This document shows, piece by piece, positions 10,831-22,305 of a DNA stretch of 64,000 bases. This DNA comes from Viridothelium virens. Lineage: Eukaryota; Ascomycota; Dothideomycetes; Trypetheliales; Trypetheliaceae. Location of the stretch: positions 124,001 to 188,000 of the forward strand of contig ML991801.1 in assembly GCA_010094025.1 (NCBI GenBank), read 5' to 3'. The position numbers were made by a program, and so were the translations under genes. Position 1 is the stretch's first letter. The number at the start of each line of letters is the position of its first letter. The notes below the pieces were generated by a model that was not told the DNA's origin, did not search any database, and saw nothing but the letters and a program-made list of their open reading frames with translations.

Positions 10831-11989
10831 TCATATCTTTGCTGCCTGTTCACGCTCCACTTCGTAGGTAAAATCAAAATAGGGCTTGTCGAAATGATGC
10901 ACTCGAATATATCCGTCCTCTCCACCACTGCAATATCCCGTCCCATGTGGATGCACGGCGACGTAGTTAAGGGGACCAAAGTGCCCCCGCACACGTCCTA
11001 TCTCCTCCTCAAAAATCTTATGGAAAAATCTTGCTTCGAATTTCCCTTGTCTGGCGCTGGTCCTTGTGACATCCGCGGCGGCCTGCCCGCCGCCCAGAAT
11101 GACATAGTCCTTTTTGGGAGTCATGCAAGCAGAGTTCAAGGGTGTGTCGGTAGGGTAAGTCTTGAGAACCTCAAGATCGTGGGCTGTGATAAGCTGCATG
11201 GTGTTAGTTGACTAACTCCATTTCGGGCGAGCTAGCATACCTTCGCCGTCTTGTCTTTCGACGATGTGATGAAGTATGTCCTATCTTGCGACCATTGAAG
11301 ATCTGTTATCGGTTCATTCTCATGGACTGTAGCACCGAGTTCTTCAAGACCATCCTGAGATCGTGTGAGCTGGGATTTCTCTATCGTTGATGTAGACTTA
11401 TCTTACCTTCATACTCCACTGGGTGACAGTGCCATCCTCGTGACCAGATATGATGAACTTCGATAGATAGCTGAATCCAGCGACTGTTGCTTTGCTCTCT
11501 TGACAGACAATTCTTAGGCTATGCTCGTCTGGCTGTTTCGCATCGACATCGACGGTGATGTCGTACACTACGATCGAGCTGACCGCGCCTTGCCGCTTCT
11601 CCGTAACTCCCAACAGTCTCGTGCCATCTTCATTGAACTCTACTCGTTTGATACTTGAATGGAATTCCCACGTCTTCAGAAGTTTTCCAGTCTTGACATC
11701 CCAAAGCCTCATGGTATCGTCGGCTCCACCTGAGGCAAGCAGGGTTGTGGTGGGGTCAACATCCACGCTCCAGAGGGCACCTTGGTGTCCATGATATGTC
11801 CCTAGGCGCTCTCCGTTGGCAGAGAACCAAGCGCAGATGACATGGTCCTTTGAGACTGAAAATATTATGTCGCCATCTTTGTTGTATTTAACTTGGGTCA
11901 GGGATCGTTCCTTTGATCATCATCAGTGGCATATCCAGACATGATTCAGAAGGGCAGCTCACATGGCCCGATATCAGGATAGGTCTCAT
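10831..11989 (-). CDS. tif34: Translation initiation factor eIF3 subunit i (Tif34)
   Basis: A WD40 scaffold subunit of the cytoplasmic eIF3 complex that helps load mRNA on the 40S ribosome. Four minus-strand exons: 11989-11963, 11910-11407, 11354-11241 and 11193-10831, all phase 0, total 335 residues, the normal size for this subunit. The first exon encodes only nine residues (MRPILISGH), as expected because the protein starts directly in the first WD repeat. Other markers are [58 protein letters not shown] and the last-blade segment [20 protein letters not shown] followed by [13 protein letters not shown]. Introns are 52, 52 and 47 nt. It is transcribed away from the proteasome chaperone gene. 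Confidence 0.95.
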
Positions 11990-12565
11990 GGCGCGCGTGT
12001 GAAGACCAAATCTTCGTCAAGTTCTCCAAAAGTATAGACTGCAGGGTGGGTCTGGAACAATATTGTTCCGGCTTAGAGTCACACTTTTCGCCTGCGTGTC
12101 TGCAGGTGGACTCTGCTAAAAATACCCCGCTATAGAGAGGATCAAAGGCTCGGTAAATATCTGCCCGATCCGCGGGAACTGTACGTCATTGTTGATTCAT
12201 TACGGTCGCGTAGGAGTACCACTTGCTTTGCTGTCTTCGATCATCTTTCATACAAAATTGCCATCGACGTATCGACCACAACAGCGTCCAACTGAAATTG
12301 ATTCTACTTACTGCTAACGGTACTGCGTACGATAAGACTTGCCTTCAATCAAACCTCGCCAATTCTTCACGGTCATGGTGCGACACCTATCTGAAATTTT
12401 AACGTCTCTTCAGGTTACGGCGCGGGGAATGGTCAAAGTCCGCGGATATGCCGGTAACGTTCTTCTCTGCCAATGACACCTATAGTTCGTCGAGCATTTC
12501 CTCAGCACTAGCTGCATCTACTACGATTCTAATCACTCAACCAATCTCGCATTCCTATCGCGTTC
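11990..12565. promoter_or_regulatory. Divergent intergenic region between eIF3i and Nas2
   Basis: The 576 bases separate the start codons of two housekeeping genes transcribed in opposite directions, so both promoters must lie here. I see no open frame with motifs and no unmistakable TATA element. Confidence 0.6.
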
Positions 12566-13376
12566 ATGGGACTCCCGATGGATAATGTTCACACGCCCAC
12601 TGTGGGTTCTGGCGCAACTACGAACGGAACTGTTCAAAATGGTGGGCAGGAGCGGGCATCGCTCACTGAGCTCATGGCAAAGAAGGATAGCATCGAATCC
12701 GAGCTCTCTGCACTTGGCTCTGTCTTGGATTCTGTCAGTCATATCATATGCGTCTGCTAGAGACACTGTACTTACCGACGGCATATAGCACGGCGTGAAT
12801 ATGAATACTGGCCTCACAACCTTCGACGGCTTCCCACGAGCCGACATTGACGTCGCTCAAATCCGAACCACCCGCGCACGCATCATCAGGCTACGAAACG
12901 ATTACAAGACAGTCATGGCTATGATAGAGGACGGCTTGCATACTCATCATGAGCAGCTGCAAGAGAGAAGTAGTTCTACCGCATCTACATCGAGGCCCGC
13001 TGCTGCATCCGGAAGCTCTCAAGTCTCGGACTCTAATCAAGCTGTCGAAGTGTCATTCGCAAAAGTCAACAGCATCGCATCCGGGAGTCCAGCTGAGACT
13101 GCGGGCTTGAAAGTCGGGGACCGTGTCACAGTCTTTGGAGCAGCGAATTGGATGAATCACGAGAAGTTGAGTAAGGTAGCTCAGGTCGTCTCCGAAAATG
13201 AAGGCGTAAGTCACATAGTCATGGCGGTTGGTACCATGCTGATTATGGACTTCCAGAGGCAAGTCCTGGTAAAAGTTTTACGTGCCGAATCTGCGGAACC
13301 CATATCGATGCATTTAATACCACGACGGGATTGGGGTGGTCGAGGAATGCTTGGGTGTCACTTGCTGCCCATATGA
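12566..13376 (+). CDS. nas2: 26S proteasome assembly chaperone Nas2 (PSMD9/p27), PDZ protein
   Basis: A chaperone that binds the Rpt5 C-terminus during assembly of the proteasome base. Exons 12566-12733, 12789-13205 and 13257-13376, all phase 0, total 234 residues, close to the yeast protein. The N-terminal helical part has LMAKKDSIESELSALGSVLD and RADIDVAQIRTTRARIIRLR. After a Ser-rich linker, the PDZ-like domain runs from KVNSIASGSPAETAGLKVGD to VSENEG and on into the last exon. The family ends with GRGMLGCHLLPI, as here. Introns are 55 and 51 nt. The gene is divergent from eIF3i. Confidence 0.93.
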
Positions 13377-13986
13377 CTAAATCAAATTGGTGAAGTTTGC
13401 TAGCACATTTGGCCCGCATTACATGACTAAACGTCAAAGAAGTCGCCATAGGAGATATCGCCATCCGCAAGAGAGAGAGCATTCAGCGTTCTCTACTAAC
13501 ACTGGCAGTCACGCATATTTGACCCTGCTCAAGGTGCGACAATGTTTCAAGCATGAAGATTACATAAGAGCGAAGCAACGATACCTTAAGGTATGCATCC
13601 TTAACAGGGCCGCATCCGAGAATGCTCCCTGCAGTACACGTGAGGCAGGTACAGAGAATTTGCGGCCTAAACACATCAGAATGCTATATCATGGCTCAAA
13701 GTCGATGTAGAAGTGTGTGAACTCATACGGAAGAGACTATGTATGCATATCATCGTCAAATTCAAAGCTTACAACAGAGCCGCCACGATTGTCGAAAGGC
13801 GTCGCTCGTCTAATAGCAAGCGGAGTTCCTTGATTGCATCCGAGATGTTCATTCAACTGGCGAATTCAAACCATCGAGGCTCAGGTCACCGCAAAACCCA
13901 TTCTGGCACTATGTGCGCTTGGACAGCCAAAAGCGCCTTGAGAAAGCCATCTCAAATTGCCTTTGTCCTCTCTCATGACGTGCGAT
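13377..13986. other. Intergenic region between convergent genes
   Basis: About 610 bases between the 3' ends of Nas2 and the urea permease. It has several open frames of about 100 codons, none with a recognisable motif. Mostly untranslated and terminator sequence is expected. Confidence 0.5.
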
Positions 13987-16093
13987 TTACCTCTTCTCAT
14001 CAAACTTATCTGGTGACTCGCCCCTCTTGCTATCCTCATCCGCCTCTGCGCCCTCCGTCACTTCAGCCCTCCCATGCGCACTTGGCTTCCTTCTGCCCGT
14101 CACGTCCAAGAAGATCAATTTTAAAGTCCTGGACGACGTCCCTCTACCCTCCCATAACGGATACAGCCCAACACAAAACGCCGAGAAGAATAACCATATA
14201 ATCCCCACCGTCACCCATCCGGTGAAAAATGACTTGCTGAACACATACCCGGACCCATACATTGGCATCGGCCAGAGTACCAGCAACGCAATCGTCAGGA
14301 ACACCGTCAACCATCGCGCAATCTTTCCCGCCCGCTGGAGCTTGTGCTGCTCCTCGCGCTCCTCATGATCACTATGCCTTGACTCACCAGGGACAAGCTC
14401 CAAATCCATATGCGCTGCTGCCGCCAGATCCGAGTCATCCCCCTTCCTGATCATCTTCATACTCACCCAGTCGTACCGCTGCGGGCCCAAAGTATACGTC
14501 AGAACCGGGATGAATAGCAGCGGACTCAGCAGCGCGACCACGTTGCCGGCCAACATAGGATTATTAGCGCCTGTACTCGCGACATTCAGCGACCCACCTT
14601 CCTTCTTCGCCGTCACTAGCCACGCAATCAGACTACAGATCAGTCCGAGTACCGGGGTGAAAGTCGCAGCAGCCCAGTTCTGCGCAGGCCAGACGAGCGT
14701 GCACGCGGCGGGGAGCACAGCCGAGGAGATGATGACACCCATCATGAGGTAGAGATACCCCATCGAGATCCCGGCATAGTACAGCCCCGTACTGAAGGCC
14801 GCCATAACGATAGCATAAACGACGCAGGCGGTGTGCGACATGTAGATGAGCCGACGGCCGGACGCAGCTGGATAGATGTACGTCTGATAGATGTCGTAGG
14901 TCCAGATGGAGGAGACGGCGATGAGCTCGGCCGACATAGCACTGGTGACTGCCATGAAGATGAGAAGGAGAGTCGCAGCCGCGCCACCGGAGCCAAGAAG
15001 CGCGACGGCGGCATCTGGCAAAACCAGACCTGCAGTCACGTCATTGGGATCCATACGACTGGGAAAAGTCGGAAAGACGGGATTGGACTCGAGGGCGAGG
15101 GCGGAGAGACCCATGGTCGTCGCTGCGAGCCAGGGGATGGCGAACCAGCTGATACCACCCATGATATAGCCAGGCAAAGCCTAAACAGTCGATTCAAATC
15201 AGTAAGGACAGATGAAATCAAGATTTCATCTTACTCACATGAATAGGCGAGGCGGCGATCGCTTTGTTATAATAGCCGTTGTCGCAGAAAACAGTTCCGA
15301 AGTTGCCCACGATGTTGATGACGAAGAAGATGGCGCCTTCTTTTGATCTCATTGTCAGATAACTGCCTTCGGCGTTACCTGACACGGGATGATCTTTCGC
15401 GGCTTGAACCAAGAGATCATAAACTTTACCGGGACTCCCCACGATATTGTTCGTCGCGTAGGCCGTGAATGCAAAGATAAAGATGATGATCAATATCATG
15501 AGGGTGTGGACATAGTCGGTCAAGAAGGTGGCTTTGATTCCCCCGAAGATAGTGTAAAGGACGACTCCAATGGGTAGAAGAAAGCATGCAGCTACCGTGG
15601 GAACGCCAGTCAATGAAGTCACGACTGCAGAACCACCGGTGAGCAGCATGGCTGTGACTAGAATATTCGTTGCGAGTCCAAAAGTAATGAATACTCCATG
15701 GGTGATAGGTCCGTAACGAGCACGAATGACCTCCAAGAAGGTATGGGCATTCGGTGCTCGGCGCTTCAATTCAATGGCCAAAGTTGCAAAGAGGATGACC
15801 TGGACGGTAGCTCCAGAGGCATACCAAAATGGACCGCTCACTCCGTAACGATATGCGACGGCAGAAGATTGGAGAAGAGTTGCGGCCCAGGTCCAACTGG
15901 AGACGACGGCGCTGGCCACCAGACCAGATTTGACGGTTCGCCCAGCGGTGTTGAACATCTCAGAAGTCTGAAGCTCATTATTGTACCGCTTTAAGACAAA
16001 GGTTGTCAGGATCATCCCAAAGGCAAAAAGGAATCCAAGGCCAACAATGACACCATAACCGGTTGCCGTTGAAAGAGGTGGTGTTGTAGCCAT
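13987..16093 (-). CDS. dur3: Urea active transporter Dur3 (sodium:solute symporter family)
   Basis: High-affinity plasma-membrane urea uptake protein, possibly also carrying polyamines. Exons 16093-15239 and 15180-13987, phase 0, 58-nt intron, 682 residues. The start is the ATG at 16093; the next upstream in-frame codons contain no ATG. Family markers include [109 protein letters not shown] and [12 protein letters not shown]. About 15 membrane segments can be counted. A hydrophilic loop near residue 500 and an acidic C-terminal tail are typical. Two GATAAG sites lie upstream. Confidence 0.95.
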
Positions 16094-16874
16094 CTTGATC
16101 TTGACCCAACAAACCACAGCTTTATTTCAACTTGTATTAGACGACGTAAATCGTCACACCTCGGGGTGTTCACAGATTGAAGAATAGTACCGTAAGTTCT
16201 ACCAAGGAAATGGAGCGAAGTGGTCGACCCACGTGCTTAAAAAGATCTCGAATTTTTTTTTGGCCAGGGAGATCTTGCAGATTTAAGGAAAGAACCGAGG
16301 AAATGGTCTACCCACATCATGATCCATGCTACAGCGTCTATCTATCGTGCTTTAGCAAAGCTTTCTCGCAAGCAATCTGGGCAATTGACATGGGAGGGGG
16401 GGAAAAGTTGCACATCCTGGTCGTACTTGATAAGCTCGCCCCACGGGAGTTGACTGTCTAGATAAGCTCGTAACGACGCTAGATACACATGAATATTAGC
16501 CAATCAAATCAAGGACGATCTACCGTCTAGAACTCCTTATTAACGTGTGGCATGCATGTGGCTCTGTAACTCTTAGTCGGACTCTGCCGGTAGAGTAGTC
16601 TCGAATGTGGGCAAAGTACTCTACTCCGGAGGATCAAGTTCGATGCTCTCTAAGTCTGACTCGTTCAGGGAGATGATCGAAGGCTTGGCATACCATCCAC
16701 CGTTGAAATTATTTACAGTTATCTGTAGGTGCCGATCACAGGTAGACACCAGATGCAAAAGTATGGATACAGTGGCTAGAGTCTCGACTGTAGCCCAGAA
16801 TTACCCTCTCTCTTCTCACCTTCCCCTGTTGAATTATTAGTCCAAGAATTTCTAGAGAAGAAAAGAATTGACTT
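16094..16874. other. Intergenic region upstream of dur3
   Basis: About 780 bases between the dur3 start and the 3' end of the polyol dehydrogenase, both on the minus strand. It should contain the dur3 promoter. It includes a CACGTG box at 16230-16235 and the GATAAG pair listed separately. No gene is seen. Confidence 0.5.
16429..16466. promoter_or_regulatory. Pair of GATAAG sites, possible GATA-factor nitrogen control of dur3
   Basis: GATAAG occurs at 16429-16434 and again at 16461-16466, both followed by CTCG, 336-373 bases upstream of the dur3 start. Fungal urea and other nitrogen permeases are activated by AreA/Nit-2 GATA factors, which bind closely spaced HGATAR sites. The sites are seen; the control is inferred. 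Confidence 0.45.
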
Positions 16875-18127
16875 TCAATCTTTGACCCCTTCAATAAGTG
16901 TCTTGATGCCTTTCCCATCCCTCACATCTTGGAAGGCTAGTTCAGCAGAGTCGAAGGGCACTTTGCCGGAAATCAATTCCTTCACTGGAACGCTACCATT
17001 CGCGATCATGGTGACAGCAAGCTGGTAGTCTCCACTGGAATACCTGAAAATCTGTCAGCCGGAATAGCCCAACCTAAGGTAAGACTTATACCTGAATGAC
17101 CCTTTTACATTCAACTCCTTCGCACACATGGCCCCTATGGACCAAGTAATCTCTGGCTTGTCCATCCCCGCCTGAACATACGTCCCTCCCACTCTCAACG
17201 CATGCAGCGCCGTCTGGATACACGGCTCTGCCCCCGTCGCATCAATTCCCACATCCGCTCCCACCCCAAGACCACAATCTCGGACCAACCTCGCCGCCGA
17301 CTCACTCGCGCTCTCCTTCTGCGCCCGAAAAACATGCGTCGCCGCATACTTCTGCGCAAACTGCAACCTCTCCTCATTAATATCCACACTCACAATCTTA
17401 CTCGCGCCAAACGCCCTCGCCACCGCACAGCACAACAAGCCCACCGGTCCCGCGCCCCACACCACAACCTGCTGGCCGGGCTTCACACTCGCCTGACGCA
17501 CGACATGCACCGCGACACTCGTCGGCTCGACGAGCGCCCCTTCCTCCAGACTCATGCCCTGCGGCAGCTTATAGCAAAAGTCGTCGGGCAGCCGGTAGAA
17601 CCTGGCGAGGGTGCCGTCGAAGGGCGGGGTCGCGGCGAACGCCATCTCGGGACACAGATTGTACTTACCGTCCTTGCAGCGCACGCAGCGCCGACACGGG
17701 ATCCCGGGTTCGAGTGCGACGCAGTCGCCGACGGAGACGGAGGTCACGGCGGAGCCGGTGGCGGTGATGATGCCGGAGGATTCGTGGCCGAGGACCATGG
17801 GGGAGCGGACGATGAAGGCGCCGATGGAGCCGTGGGTCCAGTAGTGGACCTGGTGGAAGGGAGGAATGGAGTCAGAGGAGAAGGGGGATGGAGGAGTCTG
17901 GGGGTGGAGGATGGGCGGGTACTCACGTCGCTGCCGCAGATGCCGGTGTATTTCACGTTAACGATTACATCGTGGGGATCTTTGACTTCGGGGACGGGTC
18001 GGTCTTCGTATTTGACTTCACCTGGTTTTTGGAGGACGAACGAGAGATTCTTTGTCGTTCTTAGATTAGCTGGTGTAGGCCTCGCGATCTCCATTTTGCA
18101 TTCGCGACACACCTGGCTGGACGCCAT
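16875..18127 (-). CDS. Zinc-dependent xylitol/sorbitol dehydrogenase (MDR family)
   Basis: A cytosolic NAD-dependent polyol dehydrogenase that oxidises xylitol to D-xylulose or sorbitol to fructose. Exons 18127-17927, 17849-17092 and 17043-16875, total 375 residues; introns 77 and 48 nt. Motifs are GICGSDVHYW with the catalytic-zinc Cys, GHESSGII, the structural-zinc cluster CRRCVRCKDGKYNLC, EPTSVAVH, the Rossmann GAGPVGLLC, SVDINEERL typical of an NAD-preferring Asp, and GSFRYSSGDYQLA at the last junction. Length fits fungal XdhA/SdhA. Xylitol versus sorbitol preference cannot be told from sequence. A longer N-terminus (about 25 residues, MASSQVCRECKMEIARPT) precedes the usual start. Confidence 0.9.
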
Positions 18128-18466
18128 TACGAAGAGTCTGGCGTTCTTCGAATTGTGTGTCTATTAAGAGCCAATTCGCGGAGAATCAGAAACAAAGAGA
18201 AAAGTCAATGAGGCGTGGCTCCCGCAATGGCCAAGGATTTCTAACTTATCCATGCTTGAAGAGGGTCAGGCAAGAAAACAAACCTTACGAGCCTGTGACG
18301 TTGAAGGTGGGGTGGTGGGGTGGTGGGGCACACCATGTGAGAGCATTTATCCGGACAAACACCCTCCGAGGAAATCCTTGCAAAAAGAGGAACTTTGGCG
18401 ACACTGTTGTTGGATATCTTGGCACGCTGAAAACTCGTACACCAACCGGATTACCCGTCTGGGGTG
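18128..18466. other. Short intergenic region
   Basis: About 340 bases between the polyol dehydrogenase start and the Noc2 stop. It contains a G-rich GGTGGGGTGGTGGGG tract near 18308-18327. It holds the dehydrogenase promoter; no gene is seen. Confidence 0.5.
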
Positions 18467-20942
18467 CTACTCTGATATCCCGTTTTCATCCTCGTCCTCA
18501 TCCATACCCACATCTGCCTCACCCTCAACCCCCTCCTCAATCTCCATCTCCCCATCCTCTTCGTCCTCCTCATCATCATCTTCAAGGTCTCCCATCCTCC
18601 CCTCTTCCCTCTCCTCTATCCTCTTCTTCTCCTCCTCCTTCCTCCCCTCTTCAATCAACCTCCTCTTCTCCTCCCTCCCCTCTTCAATCAACCTCCTCTT
18701 CTCCTCCCTCCCCTCTTCAATCAACCTCCTCTTCTCCTCCCTCCCCTTCCTCTGCCCCACCACAAACGCCCCCAACGGCGTCTTCTCCCACTCTACCTCC
18801 TTCAAGAAAGCCTCCACCCCCGCCCGATTATCCGGCGCATACTCCACCTTCGCCCTCCTGTCCTCCACCCACCTCGCATTCGACTCGAGCTTCTGCACCA
18901 CGAGCGCCAGCTGGGCATTGAGCCGGGGATTCGGCGGCTGCGGACGTGCGTCTCGGCCGCCGCCACCACTTGAACCCATCTCCTTGAGCCAGCGCTTCAG
19001 CATGACCGTGACCGGCAGCGCGAGCTCCGGGAACGCGATGTTCTTGGCGTAGAGGACGAAGAATTCGGTGAGGAGCTCGGCGAGCTGCTCGGCGACGCCG
19101 TCCTGATAGACGCGGGTGCGGAGGTACGGTTTCGCTGCTTTGATGGCGAGGCTGAAGTCGAGCGGTTTGAGCGTGGATTTTTGGGGTCGCTTTCGTAGCT
19201 CGGCGGAGGTGAGGACTTCGTAGAGGGCTGGGGCGAGCGGGATGTAGGTCGTGGTGGTGGAGGAGATGCGGAGGAGACTGCGGATGAGGTGGAAGCGGAG
19301 AGGGAAGTAGGTCGAGGTGGGAATGAGGCGCATTGCGCCGTGGGTGACCTGGACGAGAGGGTAGATGAGAGGTCGGAGCGGGCTCTCTTTGCCGACGGTA
19401 GCCTCTTGGAGACTGTCGCAGCTAAGGGAAATGACCCGAGACCAGAAGTCCAAAGAGTGAACGTACTGCCAGTTGTAGATCATCTTATAGGCCTCGTTGG
19501 AATTCTTGGTAATGCTTGAACGAAGGTGTATGCCAAGCTGTCGGATGAAGGAGTAGCCTGTGGTATATCCTATTGTAGGATCTAGGATCCAAAGTTCCGC
19601 GGCAGAGTTTTTCATCAGATTGACTCCTTGAATCGTGTGGACTGTCGTGTTCCTACTTCCTTTGACGAGCCCCTGATATGTGATCCTGAGAACATTCTCT
19701 TTGATGCCTGCGTCGCCAATGACCACAAGTCTCCTCATAACCAGAAAAGCAGCAATTCTCGATGCTTCTTTATTAGAGGCAGCTGACCAGATTTCGACAA
19801 CAGTCTTAGTAAGATTTCGAAGAAGTTTCTTGAAGGAAATTAGATAAGGAAGTAATGACAGAATGGACGAAAGCGTTTGCCGAATGGTTCCTTCATCTGA
19901 CAAGCTTTCCAGCAGATGCGTTACAGATATGGCGTGGGACTTCAAAAGAGGCGTAAGCGAGCGAAAGCTTTTCGATGATGTATCCAGGCGACTACATGTA
20001 TGTTAGCACTGCTCTCCAGATGGAAAATCGAAGTCTCAATGCTTACATCTTGCCGCCTTTCACCTCTTTCAGAGGAATGTGGTGTTTGATTACTTCTGGA
20101 ATTCCTGTGAGGGCAGACATGATAACTTCATGATACACTATTGAGTCCGTTAGTATACCTCGATCGAAAGTTGATGAGGGATTCAAACCTTCTGGATTAG
20201 ATAGGTTGTATTTGTGTTTCGAAGTCGTTTCGCCGTTGCTGTGTGCAGCAGCACGGAAAGCCAAGACCAGCTCTTTTGCTGATCGGAGGGAGTTCTTTTC
20301 ATTCATTGCCATTTGCCATTTTCTCACCAAGGATATAGTCAATTCGTTGTTGGGAGTGCCACCTCCCTTCTTCCCACGAAGTACTTGTGCTTCTTCCATA
20401 GCCTCGTCCTCACTGCCTGCTAACTCGTCAATCCCCAGTATGCCCTCCTCTCCTTCAAAATCGAGAAGCTCGGCGTCATTAGCTTTGAGATACTCGTAGA
20501 ATTCGGGATCTTTCTTCGCGAGTTCCTCTAGCTGTTGCTTGTGGTCTTCCGTAGGTGCTTCCGGCTCTTCGTCGCTGGTAGGATTGTCGGATTCCTGGAC
20601 TCCATTTTGATCCTTCGGAGTCCCGAGAGTCCTCTTCCGCTTTCCAATGACCGGTGCTACTGTCTTCTTGCCATCAGTCTTCGCTTCAGCCGAAATGTCA
20701 AACCCTCCAGAGAAGAAATCATCGACACTCATCTCCCCCAATTTATCTGCGGTTGATGGTGCACCGGTATTTGAGGAGCCGTTATCATTGTTCTTGGATG
20801 AACGACCCTCTTCATCTCTCCTGGCTTGTCTCTTGGCTTTGAGCTGGTGATTTTGCTTGACTTTCGCAAACTCTTTCCGGCGTTGGATCGTACCACTTAG
20901 ATGTTTCTTTTCAAATTTCTTAGTTCTCTTGGACTTCGGCAT
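18467..20942 (-). CDS. noc2: Ribosome assembly factor Noc2
   Basis: Nucleolar/nuclear protein that works with Noc1 and Noc3 in maturation and export of pre-60S subunits. Exons 20942-20189, 20137-20047 and 19991-18467, total 789 residues; introns 51 and 55 nt, the first with a perfect TACTAAC-type branch site. The N-terminus is basic (MPKSKRTKKFEKKHLSG), followed by an acidic linker. SVDDFFSGGFD and KKDPEFYEYLKANDAELLDF lead into the conserved core (FRSLTPLLKSHAISVTHLLE, KMIYNWQYVHSLDFWSRVIS, FPLRFHLIRSLLRIS). The C-terminus has three near-perfect copies of an 11-residue EEKRRLIEEGR charged repeat and an acidic tail. It is divergent from vps28. Confidence 0.94.
18643..18746 (-). repeat. Three tandem 33-bp repeats inside noc2
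   Basis: A 33-bp unit is repeated three times almost exactly; the marker tcaatca falls at 18651, 18684 and 18717. Being a multiple of three it keeps the frame and encodes three copies of EEKRRLIEEGR, likely a charged helix or coiled coil. Confidence 0.9.
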
Positions 20943-21165
20943 AGTGCGAGCTTAAGGTTATTCCACCAGAGAATGCAGTCAACGAACAATGCGTTATTAA
21001 AAAGCTGAAGATAGTGTGGAATTCGACTGGAATTTTTCTTGGAAGTGCGGCTCAACGTTGATGCGGGATCTTGCGGAGTGGGCGGAGTTAAGGTACGCAC
21101 GGGAAGATCGAATCGAAGGTTGACCTTCCAAATCAACTCTCTAGGTATACACTGCCTCGGACACC
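20943..21165. promoter_or_regulatory. Compact divergent promoter between noc2 and vps28
   Basis: Only 223 bases separate the two start codons, so this stretch carries both core promoters and both leaders. I see no gene in it. Confidence 0.65.
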
Positions 21166-21982
21166 ATGTACGCTCAGCGACAGCTATCTTATGCACCAAC
21201 TCCTTACAGCTACACGCCGACCTCTACATTATCCGCGACGATCAATCTTGATGAAGTATTCCTCCTCTATTCTTCTAAAGACCCCTGTATCTAACCGTTA
21301 ACGGTAGGAGCTCAAGCTGACCTCGACGAACGCCGAGAGAGATCTGTACGAATCCCTTGCCGAAGTCTACAGCATAATCACGACCCTCGAAGCTCTTGAA
21401 AAGGCGTTCCTGAAAGATTCGATCGGAGAAGTCGACTATACCGAGACATGTAGCAGACTCCTAAAACAGTATAAATCAAATCTTGCTGATGAGAACGTGG
21501 GCCGAGCATTTGGTGATCTAGAAACCTTCAAAAAAGAGTGGGATGTGAGACTGTCCTGTAGAAGAATTTTCTAATATACGGCATTTTAACAAACCACATA
21601 GCTAGAATGCCCGCGAGCAACGGAGCGCCTCCGTGTTGGATTACCCGCAACGGTCGAGCAGCCCACTCACCGGGCAGCGACTGCGACTACTGGGGCGGCT
21701 GCGAGCCTCATCGCTGCTGTGACGGAGAACTTCATCACTTTCTTGGATGCCATTAGAATTGGTATGGTCTCGAAGGATACATTACATCCACTACTGGTCG
21801 ACACGATTACCGCAGTCAACAAAGTGACAGACAAGGAGTTTGAAAATAAGGGTAAGATTGTTAATTGGCTTATTACACTCAACCAAATGCGCGCGTCCGA
21901 GGAACTCAATCAAGACCAAGCGCGGGATATACAATTTGACGTGGAATCCGCCTACTACGGCTTCAAAGCTACCCTGGAATGA
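21166..21982 (+). CDS. vps28: ESCRT-I subunit Vps28
   Basis: Part of the endosomal ESCRT-I complex that sorts ubiquitinated cargo into multivesicular bodies. Exons 21166-21255, 21308-21544 and 21602-21982, all phase 0, total 235 residues; introns 52 and 57 nt. The N-terminal core has NAERDLYESLAEVYSIITTL, KAFLKDSIGEVDYTETCSRL and QYKSNLADENVGRAFGDLE. The C-terminal four-helix domain, which contacts ESCRT-II, has TENFITFLDAIRIGMVSKD, LHPLLVDTITAVNKVTDKEF and ARDIQFDVESAYYGFKATLE. Length is normal for the family. Confidence 0.96.
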
Positions 21983-22305
21983 CCGAAGCCTGGATCATCA
22001 TGAGCGTTTCTAGAAGTCTCTTATAGGGGCTTATCTTATCTGGTTCCCATGGCCAGATGCTGCAATGCAACGAAAGGCTACTAGCTGGTAGACTAACTGC
22101 AAGCTTCGAGTACATAAAACGCGCCATCGGATTCTGCCAATCATTTCAAACGGTGAACACTATTGAAAAGACAAAATTATGAGGACCGAGGTTCTACTCG
22201 TGCCTTCACCAACGGAAACTTGTCCAGAGCAAGAAAGAGCTATTGTGCAAATTGCAGGGAATCATCGGACGGCCGAACAGAAAATGGGAAAAAGATAGAG
22301 AAACT
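21983..22305. other. Intergenic region between convergent genes
   Basis: About 320 bases between the 3' ends of vps28 and the P450. I see nothing beyond expected 3' untranslated sequence. Confidence 0.5.

Noticed and set aside
13387-14201. Open frames of 107 and 162 codons on the plus strand after nas2
   Set aside because: No recognisable domains; the second overlaps the antisense of the dur3 C-terminus.
17202-18167. Plus-strand 321-codon frame opposite the polyol dehydrogenase
   Set aside because: Low-complexity Arg/His product caused by GC-rich codon use of the real minus-strand gene.
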